A stretch of DNA of 31,484 nt from the IMG/VR virus record IMGVR_UViG_3300050821_001673, positions 1 to 31,484 of that record. One strand, written 5' to 3'. Under the pieces are notes generated by a model. It worked only from the letters and a program-made list of their open reading frames with translations. It was not told where the DNA came from and did no database searches. Source of the DNA: a virus. Every line of letters begins with the position of its first letter. Positions within the stretch are counted from its first letter, which is position 1. Both the position numbers and the translations under genes were made by a program. Of the stretch, positions 6,302 through 12,687 are shown piece by piece.

Positions 6302-7017
6302 CCGCCGGAAGCGGCAAGCGGTTCACGGACGCTGGTTACAGGAAGCCCAAACCGCTCATACAGGCGCGCGGGCGCGCTATGGTTGAATACGCGCTGGAAG
6401 CGGCATCGTTCATAACGGATCAGCCAATCGTGGTGTGTACGTGGGGAATCGTAGGACCTCTGTACGGGCTTGCGCCTGCTGGGGTCGTTCCTAGGCTAAT
6501 TCCAGTAAGACACCTGCAGAGCGGCGCAGCTATGAGCCTGCTTGCGGCCGCAGCTGCGCTCGACGAAATGCAGCCCGTCATGACCATGGACTGCGACAGC
6601 ATTATCCCACCCAGCATGCTGTCGCAGTTCGCCGCCTGGAGCGTGGAAGCGTTCGCCGCCGGATACAGTTCCACCGTGATGACGTTCACACCCGCCGACG
6701 ACAGTGCTCGCTACAGCTTTGTACGGCTAGTGCAGACGCCTGACTCGCGGTTCCCCGCCGTGGTGGAGATCAAGGAGAAGTTGCGCATAAGCGACGTGGC
6801 CACTTGCGGTGCGCACGTGTTCAGTTCCTGGGCGGAGCTACGGCGTGCTATAGCGGCCATGGTGTACCGCGACGCACGCGTAAACGGAGAGTACTACATG
6901 GCTCCGGTGCATCGCTACGTAGAACGTACTACGGCGGCAATGCACGTGACGGACTTCACCTGCATCGGTACTCCGGAAGAACTGGAGGCGTATGAGCAAG
7001 CGGTTCCCATTACTTAA
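6283..7017 (+). CDS. Sugar-phosphate nucleotidyltransferase-like protein
   Basis: A 244-aa NTP-transferase of the GT-A-like nucleotidyltransferase family. The N-terminus VVILAAGSGKRF (3-14) is the nucleotide-binding signature, KPKPL (21-25) holds the catalytic Lys pair, and MDCDSI (102-107) contains the metal-binding Asp pair. Such enzymes join NTP and a sugar-1-phosphate (or phosphocholine) to give NDP-sugar or CDP-choline and pyrophosphate. The ATG at 6283 follows GGAGGAACTGCG and overlaps the kinase gene by 19 nt, so the two are translated together. With the kinase upstream it would supply the activated donor for the TAGT enzyme. Which nucleotide and sugar are used cannot be read from the sequence. 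Confidence 0.8.
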   Translation: MQVVILAAGSGKRFTDAGYRKPKPLIQARGRAMVEYALEAASFITDQPIVVCTWGIVGPLYGLAPAGVVPRLIPVRHLQSGAAMSLLAAAAALDEMQPVMTMDCDSIIPPSMLSQFAAWSVEAFAAGYSSTVMTFTPADDSARYSFVRLVQTPDSRFPAVVEIKEKLRISDVATCGAHVFSSWAELRRAIAAMVYRDARVNGEYYMAPVHRYVERTTAAMHVTDFTCIGTPEELEAYEQAVPIT

Positions 7018-7858
7018 GGAGTTTGCCGCATTCATCACGGAAAGGCAGCATATACACGAGTTGCGCTGCATAGGCGCGGAGCCGCCGTGGACGAAGGATG
7101 AGATACTGCGTACTTACCGGTTCACGAATGTCAGGAGAGAGGACGACCGCGTAACTCGGTGGATTCACAAAGAGTGGGTAGCGCCAAACGAGCATGACGG
7201 CGACCGGTTAGTATTCGCCATGTGCCTAGCTCGGCTGGTGAACTTGCCAGCTACGCTAGCGCTGCTAGATTACCCCATGAAGTGGGACGCCGCACGATTC
7301 GTACGTATCATGGACAAGGTGCGCGCGAGCGGTAATTGCGCCTACAACAATGCATACATGATAAACGCCGTGGGAGCTACTAAAGGTCAGAGCAAGGCTT
7401 CTTACTTGGCAGAGTGCGTACTTACACCGATGTGGAAGCAGCGTAGTTTACTACAAGGCAAGCTTACGCTACGCGAGCTTCACGAGCAACTCTTGACGTT
7501 CCACGGTTTCGGCGGTGGCTTCATGGCAGCGCAAGTCGTAGCCGATGTGAAGTGGGCTCCAGCTTGGCGCGTTGCGCCGGACTGGCACACGTTCGCTTGT
7601 AGTGGCCCGGGAAGTAGGCGCGGGCTAGGGTGGCTTTGCTTCAAGGAGCCGACGCTGCGCTGGAATGAGGCGGTGTGGCAGAGCACGTTGGTGCAGCTAC
7701 GCGGTGAACTAATGCCGCTGTTGCCGGCTGCGCTGCAGGACTTGGATGCTCAGAATTTACAAAACGCATGCTGCGAATTCTCAAAATGGTGTAAAGTGAA
7801 GTATCTTGATAAGCGCGCAAAACAAAAGTTTAAACCTTCGGAGGAATCGTATGGGTAG
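6992..7858 (+). CDS. Alpha-glutamyl/putrescinyl thymine pyrophosphorylase-family (HMUDK_hel-like) protein
   Basis: A 288-aa product starting at ATG 6992 after TGGAGG, overlapping the previous gene by 26 nt. Key motifs are YRFTNVRREDDRVTRW (42-57), GFGGGFMAAQVVAD (172-185), DWHTFACSGPGSRRGL (197-212) and NLQNACCEFSKW (255-266). These define the helical, DNA-glycosylase-like family that occurs alone or fused to 5-hydroxymethyl-dU DNA kinases in phages with hypermodified thymidine. The proposed role is to act on 5-(pyrophosphoryl)methyl-dU in DNA and replace the leaving group with an amine or amino acid. No P-loop kinase domain is present here, so this copy would need a kinase from elsewhere. 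The last ~35 codons are more A+T-rich, like the adjoining HNH gene. Confidence 0.75.
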   Translation: MSKRFPLLKEFAAFITERQHIHELRCIGAEPPWTKDEILRTYRFTNVRREDDRVTRWIHKEWVAPNEHDGDRLVFAMCLARLVNLPATLALLDYPMKWDAARFVRIMDKVRASGNCAYNNAYMINAVGATKGQSKASYLAECVLTPMWKQRSLLQGKLTLRELHEQLLTFHGFGGGFMAAQVVADVKWAPAWRVAPDWHTFACSGPGSRRGLGWLCFKEPTLRWNEAVWQSTLVQLRGELMPLLPAALQDLDAQNLQNACCEFSKWCKVKYLDKRAKQKFKPSEESYG

Positions 7859-8474
7859 ACCAAAGAAGACTGTCGAAGAGTACATGACTGAAACTGTACG
7901 CATAGGTAAGTGTCGCCTGCACAAGAATAGCGTGGCGAGACATGTTTATCAACTGCGTCACGGTCTTGTTCCAAGGACGCTCTGCGTTTGCCACACATGC
8001 GACCGAGGCAATTGTCTCACAGATAAACACCACTTTCTAGGCACGCACGGTGCTAACGTAGCTGATGCCATTAAGAAAGGACGCATGGCAGGACCAGAAT
8101 GGCGCGCCGCTGTCAGTGCGCGCGTAAAAGAACAGCATAAAGCAAAGAAATTCGGCAGACACACTTGGTCTGAATCTACTAAGAAGTATGTTGCTGCTAA
8201 GGTCGGCGAAGCTTTACGTGGGAGAACTGGCCCACAGCATCCTTGTTACGGTCGTAAAGCTTCGCCAGAACAACGTGAGCATTATCGTCAGGCAGCTTTA
8301 GAAAGAGAACGTAAACGTCGTACAGGTGAACTACCAACTTACAAGCATTGGGCTAACGGCACTAAGTGGAAAGAAACCACAAGAAACAAGATTGCCGTTG
8401 CTAAAGCGGCCACAAAGAAACGTCGCCACGAAGAAAGCATTGATGAATACTTCTTTCAGACAAGGAGCAAATGA
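7851..8474 (+). CDS. HNH homing endonuclease with NUMOD-like C-terminus
   Basis: The ATG at 7851 follows CGGAGG and overlaps the upstream stop by 8 nt. The 207-aa product has an N-terminal MGRPKKT segment, then an HNH-type nuclease domain with VCHTCDRGNCLTDKHHFLGT (residues ~45-64), where HTCD and the CxxxxHH supply the zinc and catalytic ligands. The C-terminal half has short repeats such as HTWSESTKK, GRKASPEQREHY and WANGTKWKET, like NUMOD3 DNA-binding motifs. Free-standing homing endonucleases often sit beside thymidylate synthase genes, as here. The gene is clearly more A+T-rich than its neighbours, which supports recent arrival. Confidence 0.82.
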   Translation: MGRPKKTVEEYMTETVRIGKCRLHKNSVARHVYQLRHGLVPRTLCVCHTCDRGNCLTDKHHFLGTHGANVADAIKKGRMAGPEWRAAVSARVKEQHKAKKFGRHTWSESTKKYVAAKVGEALRGRTGPQHPCYGRKASPEQREHYRQAALERERKRRTGELPTYKHWANGTKWKETTRNKIAVAKAATKKRRHEESIDEYFFQTRSK

Positions 8475-8475
8475 G

Positions 8476-9528
8476 ATGTTCAGCTTTACTGCCAACTCAG
8501 TCAACGACGCACTACGCAAGGGCCTCCGCCACTTACTTGACGACGGCGTCGTGGAAGACAGCCGCAACGGGCCAGTGCTTGTAGCGCCTGGCCCTGTATG
8601 TACGGAGTACGTGAACCCGCGTGCCCGTGTGCTTTACTCGCCCACCAGGGATGCCAACCCGTTCTTCCATCTCTTCGAGTCTTTGTGGATGCTCTCCGGA
8701 GCCAACGACATTGAATTCCCTTGCTACTTCGCCAAGTCATACGGTCAGTACAGCGACGACGGCAAGACTATGTGGGACGCTTACGGCTACAGGTGGCGGC
8801 AGTTCTTCGGCTGGGATCAGCTTGAGGCGCTCGTAACAGAGCTCAAAGCGAATCCAGCTTCCAGGCGCTGCGTGCTGGCTATGTGGAACGCGGGCAGCTT
8901 ACTTAACAGAAACGGTCAGTCCGTAGACGGGCCAATCAAAGATGATTTCTTCGTGGCTACGAACGGCGGCAAGGCCGTGCCGTGCAACACGCACGCATAC
9001 TTCGACCTACGCTACGGCGTGCTGAATATGACGGTCTGTAACCGCAGTAACGACGCTGTTTTCGGCTGCTACGGAGCCAATGCCGTACACTTCAGCTTCC
9101 TACAGGAGTACGCAGCCGCGCGTGTAGGCGCGCCCGTGGGCGTGTACCGCCAGTTCAGTAACAATCTGCACATGTACACTGATGTGCACAGTCGCGCTTG
9201 GGCTGAGCAAGTCATTACGGAATCCGACGTAAAGGAGGACTACACCGACTGCCCGCCCATTAGCGGTGGATTTGATGAAGACCTCAAGATATTCATGATC
9301 TGGGCTCGCGAAGTTATACGCGGTGAACAGAAGCCGGGCGACATGCTCAGTCTGTACGTGCCCGACATGAAGACCAACCTGATGGGCGACGTGGCCGTGC
9401 CCATGTTCCTAGCTTGGTACTACCGTAAACAGAAGGACGAGTATTCCATGAACATCTGCCTGGACGGCATTGATGCGCCGGACTGGCAGAAGGCTTGCCG
9501 TGAGTGGGTTGAACGGAGGCGTAAGTGA
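8476..9528 (+). CDS. Thymidylate synthase homologue, probable dUMP hydroxymethyltransferase
   Basis: A 350-aa protein from ATG 8476, after AAGGAG (8463-8468). It keeps the TS core: FESLWMLSGAND (67-78), the phosphate-binding Arg pair in ASRRCVLAMWN (128-138), catalytic Cys170 in VPCNTHAYF, Arg190/Ser191/Asp193 in NRSND, Asn202 in GANAVHFS, and NLHMY (230-234). The Asn at the N177 position points to dUMP, because dCMP hydroxymethylases carry Asp there. It lacks the standard APVAI-type C-terminus and has a ~100-residue extension of its own. Next to DNA-thymine modification genes, TS homologues of this type usually make 5-hydroxymethyl-dUMP, using methylene-THF and water. True dTMP synthesis cannot be excluded from sequence alone. 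Confidence 0.82.
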   Translation: MFSFTANSVNDALRKGLRHLLDDGVVEDSRNGPVLVAPGPVCTEYVNPRARVLYSPTRDANPFFHLFESLWMLSGANDIEFPCYFAKSYGQYSDDGKTMWDAYGYRWRQFFGWDQLEALVTELKANPASRRCVLAMWNAGSLLNRNGQSVDGPIKDDFFVATNGGKAVPCNTHAYFDLRYGVLNMTVCNRSNDAVFGCYGANAVHFSFLQEYAAARVGAPVGVYRQFSNNLHMYTDVHSRAWAEQVITESDVKEDYTDCPPISGGFDEDLKIFMIWAREVIRGEQKPGDMLSLYVPDMKTNLMGDVAVPMFLAWYYRKQKDEYSMNICLDGIDAPDWQKACREWVERRRK

Positions 9529-9746
9529 GGATTACGTTGTTGACAGTTCTAAAACAAATCGACATTGCTGAACGCCGCTACATGGCTGAAATTCAATCCA
9601 TCATCAAAGCCAGCGGATTTTGTTTTGATTTATACGAAGATCGTGATGTTGGCAGAGCCTATTGCAGGCTTGGCAGTGGGCACGTAGGACCGCATAAAAG
9701 TAGCTACCTTGAATGGACGGGAACACACCAATGGAGGCGTAAGTGA
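9525..9746 (+). CDS. Small Cys/His protein, 73 aa
   Basis: It starts at GTG 9525, overlapping the TS stop as GTGA, with GGAGG six bases upstream. A helical N-terminus (LLTVLKQIDIAERRYMAEIQ) is followed by a C-terminal segment CRLGSGHVGPHKSS...TW. The C-x-GH-x-GPH pattern recurs in many small phage proteins and looks like a zinc site. I know of no assigned function. Both ends of the gene carry the same 14-nt junction (GGAGGCGTAAGTGA), so it may be a cassette inserted between the TS and HD genes. Confidence 0.65.
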   Translation: MRITLLTVLKQIDIAERRYMAEIQSIIKASGFCFDLYEDRDVGRAYCRLGSGHVGPHKSSYLEWTGTHQWRRK

Positions 9747-10321
9747 ACGCAACGGAGAAATGGCTTTACTTCTTAATGGAAGGCGCACAGGTTGTGCGCT
9801 TCCATTCGCGGCCTACGTTGAAGCCGATAACCGACGGACAGCACCAGCACGGAGTGGCGCTTATCTGCTGGTTTCTCAGTAACGGAAAGCCCAGCGCCAA
9901 CCTGCTCATGGCCGCGTTGACGCACGACCAAGCTGAACAAGCCGCTAGCGACATGTCCAGCCCGGCCAAGTGGGCTCTTGGGCTGAGTAAGGTGCTGGCC
10001 GCGTACGAACAGTCGCACCTCACAATGCAGGGCTTCCACGAATGGGCTGAGCTGACGGAGGAAGAATCGGAGATACTCAACTGGGCCGACCAGTTTGAAG
10101 GTATGCTTAGTTGCGTCCGTGAGCGCTTCCTAGGCAATCGCTACGTGAATCTAAGTTACTGGAAGTGGCGCGGGTGGGCGGAGGCGCAATCCATGTCCGT
10201 AGTTGCGCATGAACTCTACAGCGCCATCCACAAGATGTGGCTCTGGGCCGATAGCAACGAAGCACCAATATTCGACGTGTTCAAGGAGGTTCCACAACAT
10301 CATGTCAAGACCGAAGGGTAG
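9743..10321 (+). CDS. YfbR-like HD-domain nucleotidase
   Basis: A 192-aa protein from GTG 9743, GTGA-coupled to the preceding gene. The HD metal site is visible: HQHG (H34/H36), the HD pair in ALTHDQAEQAASDMSSPAKW (H61, D62, with D70 in the YfbR-like SDMSSPAK turn), and a later Asp in NWADQFEGML. This order is that of 5'-deoxynucleotidases such as YfbR and of the phage dATP hydrolase DatZ. In an operon for a modified thymine it could remove dTMP/dTTP or another nucleotide that competes with the modified precursor, or supply dUMP. The substrate is inferred; the fold assignment is fairly firm. Confidence 0.72.
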   Translation: MNATEKWLYFLMEGAQVVRFHSRPTLKPITDGQHQHGVALICWFLSNGKPSANLLMAALTHDQAEQAASDMSSPAKWALGLSKVLAAYEQSHLTMQGFHEWAELTEEESEILNWADQFEGMLSCVRERFLGNRYVNLSYWKWRGWAEAQSMSVVAHELYSAIHKMWLWADSNEAPIFDVFKEVPQHHVKTEG

Positions 10322-10679
10322 TAAGAACAAACGAAAACCCACGCCTACGCAATTACGTAAAGTAGAGGCGCGTGTTGAAGAACTGATAACGCTGCCAGCG
10401 CCGCACGAGATAACTCTGAAGGACAAACTCAGAGCGTCGCTCGCTGTAACGCCAGCCAACGAAGTCCAGGTAGGCGGTACGCACTATCAGGCCGGAGCCG
10501 GGTGCTGCCCGCACTGCGGTAACAAGCTACAGCACTGGGACATCGTAGCTATGTTCGGGATGGATTACTTCATCGGTAACGCGACCAAGTATCTGTTCCG
10601 ATTCACACTCAAAGACGGCGCGGAAGGGCTGCGTAAGGCCGTCCATTACATTAACAAGAAACTAGAGCTGATGAAATGA
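10302..10679 (+). CDS. DUF3310 protein with basic N-terminus and CxxC insert
   Basis: I start this at ATG 10302, 12 bases after AAGGAGG (10283-10289); the longer frame from 10203 is antisense-like sequence inside the HD gene. The 125-aa product begins MSRPKGSKNKRKPT, an AT-hook-like basic stretch, and ends in a DUF3310 domain (VQVGGTHYQAG, QHWDIVAMFGMDYFIGNATK, YLFRF, KDGAEGLRKAVHYINKKLEL). DUF3310 is often labelled a nucleotide kinase in phages without direct proof. A short CCPHCG sequence inserted between GGTHYQAG and QHWD looks like part of a zinc knuckle. It is the last sizeable gene of the plus-strand block. Confidence 0.8.
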   Translation: MSRPKGSKNKRKPTPTQLRKVEARVEELITLPAPHEITLKDKLRASLAVTPANEVQVGGTHYQAGAGCCPHCGNKLQHWDIVAMFGMDYFIGNATKYLFRFTLKDGAEGLRKAVHYINKKLELMK

Positions 10680-10741
10680 TGGAAGGCGCTCTTTGCCTAC
10701 TTTGCGTGCTGTATCTTGCCTGGCGTTATTACAAGCAATAA
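10676..10741 (+). CDS. Possible 21-aa membrane peptide
   Basis: ATGATGGAAGGC begins within an ATGA overlap with the DUF3310 stop and encodes MMEGALCLLCVLYLAWRYYKQ, a short hydrophobic helix with a basic end, stopping at TAA 10739-10741. The coupling and the membrane-like composition make it plausible as a micro-protein. It may equally be chance. Confidence 0.3.
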   Translation: MMEGALCLLCVLYLAWRYYKQ

Positions 10742-10791
10742 AAAGAGCCCGCCGCACGACCCATCCCCGAAGGATAGGCCGCGCGGCGGGC
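10740..10791 (-). terminator. Intrinsic terminator of the late operon
   Basis: GCCCGCCGC (10747-10755) pairs with GCGGCGGGC (10783-10791), with an inner ATCC/GGAT stem. Read on the minus strand, the hairpin is followed by TC and five T residues. It lies just past the endolysin stop and between convergent gene blocks. On the plus strand it has no T-run, so it is mainly a minus-strand terminator. Confidence 0.85.
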
Positions 10792-10809
10792 GTCGTGGGG
10801 CAAGTGGCT

Positions 10810-11223
10810 CTAGCTTAGAAACATCTCAACTTCCTTATTACGTCTTGCAATCAATCCGTCATTCTTGACGCCGTTGACGTGGCACCACAACGGTATCTGC
10901 GTCGTGACTTGGCTCCAGCCGTGCGACAGCATAGTACGCAGCGCGCCCAAGCCCAAGTTATACGCGAAGTCGATACAGGCGTCGAACTGTCCCTGCGTAC
11001 AGGCGGGCGGTACCAGCGCGTTGACCGTGGGCTCGAACCGCGATGTAACGTCACGTACGAGTAATTCATGCGCCTGCTCAGGCATCAGCCCATTGGAGAA
11101 TTCTTCGCCCGGTTGCAAGTCGTGTCCGTAGCCGATGGCCGGTTTGCCGTTGTCGTCGTAAACGTGCGTGGAGAGTCCTTCGCTCTGAGCTATGAACTGT
11201 AAACATGCGTCTGAAGTATTCAT
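10810..11223 (-). CDS. GH24 (T4-type) endolysin, muramidase
   Basis: A 137-aa lysozyme that cleaves the MurNAc-GlcNAc bond of peptidoglycan at lysis. The fold signature is clear: catalytic E15 in QFIAQSEGLS, D24 in VYDDNGK, then PAIGYGHDL (28-36), GQFDACIDFAYNLG (78-91) and IARRNKEVEMFL at the end. In T4 lysozyme the third catalytic residue is Thr26, within TIGIGH; here the aligned residue is Ala29 (AIGYGH), a departure also seen in some relatives. There is no signal peptide, so export should depend on a holin. The start overlaps the upstream gene's stop as ATGA. It is the last gene of the minus-strand operon. Confidence 0.88.
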   Translation of the reverse strand: MNTSDACLQFIAQSEGLSTHVYDDNGKPAIGYGHDLQPGEEFSNGLMPEQAHELLVRDVTSRFEPTVNALVPPACTQGQFDACIDFAYNLGLGALRTMLSHGWSQVTTQIPLWCHVNGVKNDGLIARRNKEVEMFLS

Positions 11224-11891
11224 GGAAAATTCCTCGCTATAGCTGATAGAATGTCAATGCCTTCACCGGCTCGCTTCACCGGCACCATGTACCACTTCGT
11301 AGGCTTCAGGAATTCCTTAGTCTCCTTGTCCGCCACCTGCCGGAAGTCGCCCATGATGCCGTCCGTGCTGGAGGCTACGCCGCGCAGGTGGTCCATAAGG
11401 GCGTCCACGCGCGGGTCGGCTATTCGGGCGTCAAGGTCGTTCAACGTCTTCCCAGACGACTGAGTGGTCGTAGCCAGCGCCTCTATTAGAGGACGGGCCG
11501 TTTGGAGGGCCAGGTTGGCGCTGGCGACGGTGGCGCTGGCTGTGCGAGCGGTGTCGGACAGGGCATCGGCCGTACCGGCAAGATGCAGTGATAGGCTGTG
11601 AATATCTCCGCCCAACTGATCAGCAACGGCGTCATAGTGATCAAGACTGTGGCCCTCGTGGATCAGGATCTTGTTGGTGGCGTCCAGCGTGAGCCTACTG
11701 TTCAACAGTACGCTGTCAACCTGCGCCAGCGTGCCCCACTTTGGCCGGTTCAGTATTTGCCCGGCTTGCGCCAGCTGTGCGCCCGCCGCGCCCCACTGAT
11801 CCAGCGCCATGATCAGGTGCTGTGTAACTCCGAAGCAGCCCCACACGGCCAGACAGCCTAATGGGATGAACAGCAGTAGAAGCCACTTCAT
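11220..11891 (-). CDS. Membrane-anchored helical protein in lysis region
   Basis: A 223-aa product that I do not recognise by family. Residues 1-20 (MKWLLLLFIPLGCLAVWGCF) form a signal-anchor or transmembrane segment with two Cys, but no good lipobox. The rest is predominantly helical, with Ala/Thr/Ser-rich heptads (ALSDTARTASATVASANLAL), like the extracytoplasmic part of a chemoreceptor or spanin. It is ATGA-coupled to the endolysin gene and ATGA-coupled to the gene before it, so a role in lysis or the envelope is likely but unproven. Confidence 0.65.
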   Translation of the reverse strand: MKWLLLLFIPLGCLAVWGCFGVTQHLIMALDQWGAAGAQLAQAGQILNRPKWGTLAQVDSVLLNSRLTLDATNKILIHEGHSLDHYDAVADQLGGDIHSLSLHLAGTADALSDTARTASATVASANLALQTARPLIEALATTTQSSGKTLNDLDARIADPRVDALMDHLRGVASSTDGIMGDFRQVADKETKEFLKPTKWYMVPVKRAGEGIDILSAIARNFP

Positions 11892-12253
11892 GACTTTATA
11901 CCGAACAGCGCCGCAGCCTGTGCTACGTACTGCGGATTCTGCTTCATAAGTTGTTCGACCTGCGACAGTACGACGGGATCGGCCTCAGGATGTACCGTAG
12001 CGGCTGCCGCAGCCGTGCCGTGCGCTTGAACTAAGGCTGCGAACTCACCTAGACAAGCCATGGCTACACGCTCAATCTCCACGGCCGCAATTGCCGGCGG
12101 ATAGAATACGGCAACTTGCGATGTGATGTTCTCAGCCACAGTACCCGCCTGCTGTATCTGCGCATTATGCGCAGCCACGGCTCTGGCTCCCACAAGCACG
12201 TCGTGGAAGCCAGAAGCGAAGAAGTGGCCTACAGAACTCCAGGTTATGGCCAT
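11888..12253 (-). CDS. Hypothetical helical protein, lysis region
   Basis: A 121-aa product starting at ATG 12253, right after the stop of the preceding gene (TAAGATG); a TTG five codons earlier is the alternative. It is Ala-rich and helical with mild hydrophobicity (TSQVAVFYPPAIAAVEIERVAMACL) and ends LMKQNPQYVAQAAALFGI. I see no known domain. Its stop overlaps the start of the membrane-anchored protein as ATGA. Confidence 0.6.
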   Translation of the reverse strand: MAITWSSVGHFFASGFHDVLVGARAVAAHNAQIQQAGTVAENITSQVAVFYPPAIAAVEIERVAMACLGEFAALVQAHGTAAAAATVHPEADPVVLSQVEQLMKQNPQYVAQAAALFGIKS

Positions 12254-12254
12254 C

Positions 12255-12683
12255 TTACGCAGCAGCAACCGGAGGCGCGGCGGGCGTGGCGGGAATCATG
12301 GAGATGACCACGTTAGCCTCAGCAATCAGCGCATTGACCAAGTTGGTAATCTTGGCCGCATTGGCTGAGTTCTTCACATGCGCGTCGGACAAGATAGCGC
12401 CAAGATTGCTACTGATGGTGGTAAGCAACGTGGAGATACGCGCGCCCACGGATGCGTCGCCACTCTGCGCCTGCGTAAGCAGCATCGTAACAGTTCCGAG
12501 ATCAGTCTGCACTTCGTTAATGACTGACTGCGCCTCAGCCGCATCGGCCGTGCCAAGCGTGTCCTGGAGGATGAGGATTGCGGGCGGGCCAGCAACGGCC
12601 AGCCCAACGCTGGCATTATGAGCCCAGTTAGTATTGGAGAAGAACTTCTTGAACCAAGCTTCTGCCTTCGTAAACCACGACAT
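12255..12683 (-). CDS. Hypothetical helical protein (142 aa), lysis region
   Basis: I start this at ATG 12683, behind AAGGAG with good spacing, giving MSWFTKAEAWFKKFFSN; the longer frame to 12914 overlaps the upstream gene and is unlikely. The N-terminus is an amphipathic aromatic helix, then a hydrophobic stretch (ASVGLAVAGPPAILILQDTL), then Ala/Ser-rich helices ending in IPATPAAPPVAAA. It may be a membrane-associated or holin-like accessory protein, but I recognise no family. Confidence 0.65.
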   Translation of the reverse strand: MSWFTKAEAWFKKFFSNTNWAHNASVGLAVAGPPAILILQDTLGTADAAEAQSVINEVQTDLGTVTMLLTQAQSGDASVGARISTLLTTISSNLGAILSDAHVKNSANAAKITNLVNALIAEANVVISMIPATPAAPPVAAA

Positions 12684-12687
12684 AGAG

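Noticed and set aside
10680-10810. tRNA gene at the convergent junction
   Set aside because: The GC-rich hairpin has no cloverleaf layout, no anticodon arm and no CCA-end pattern; it reads as a terminator.
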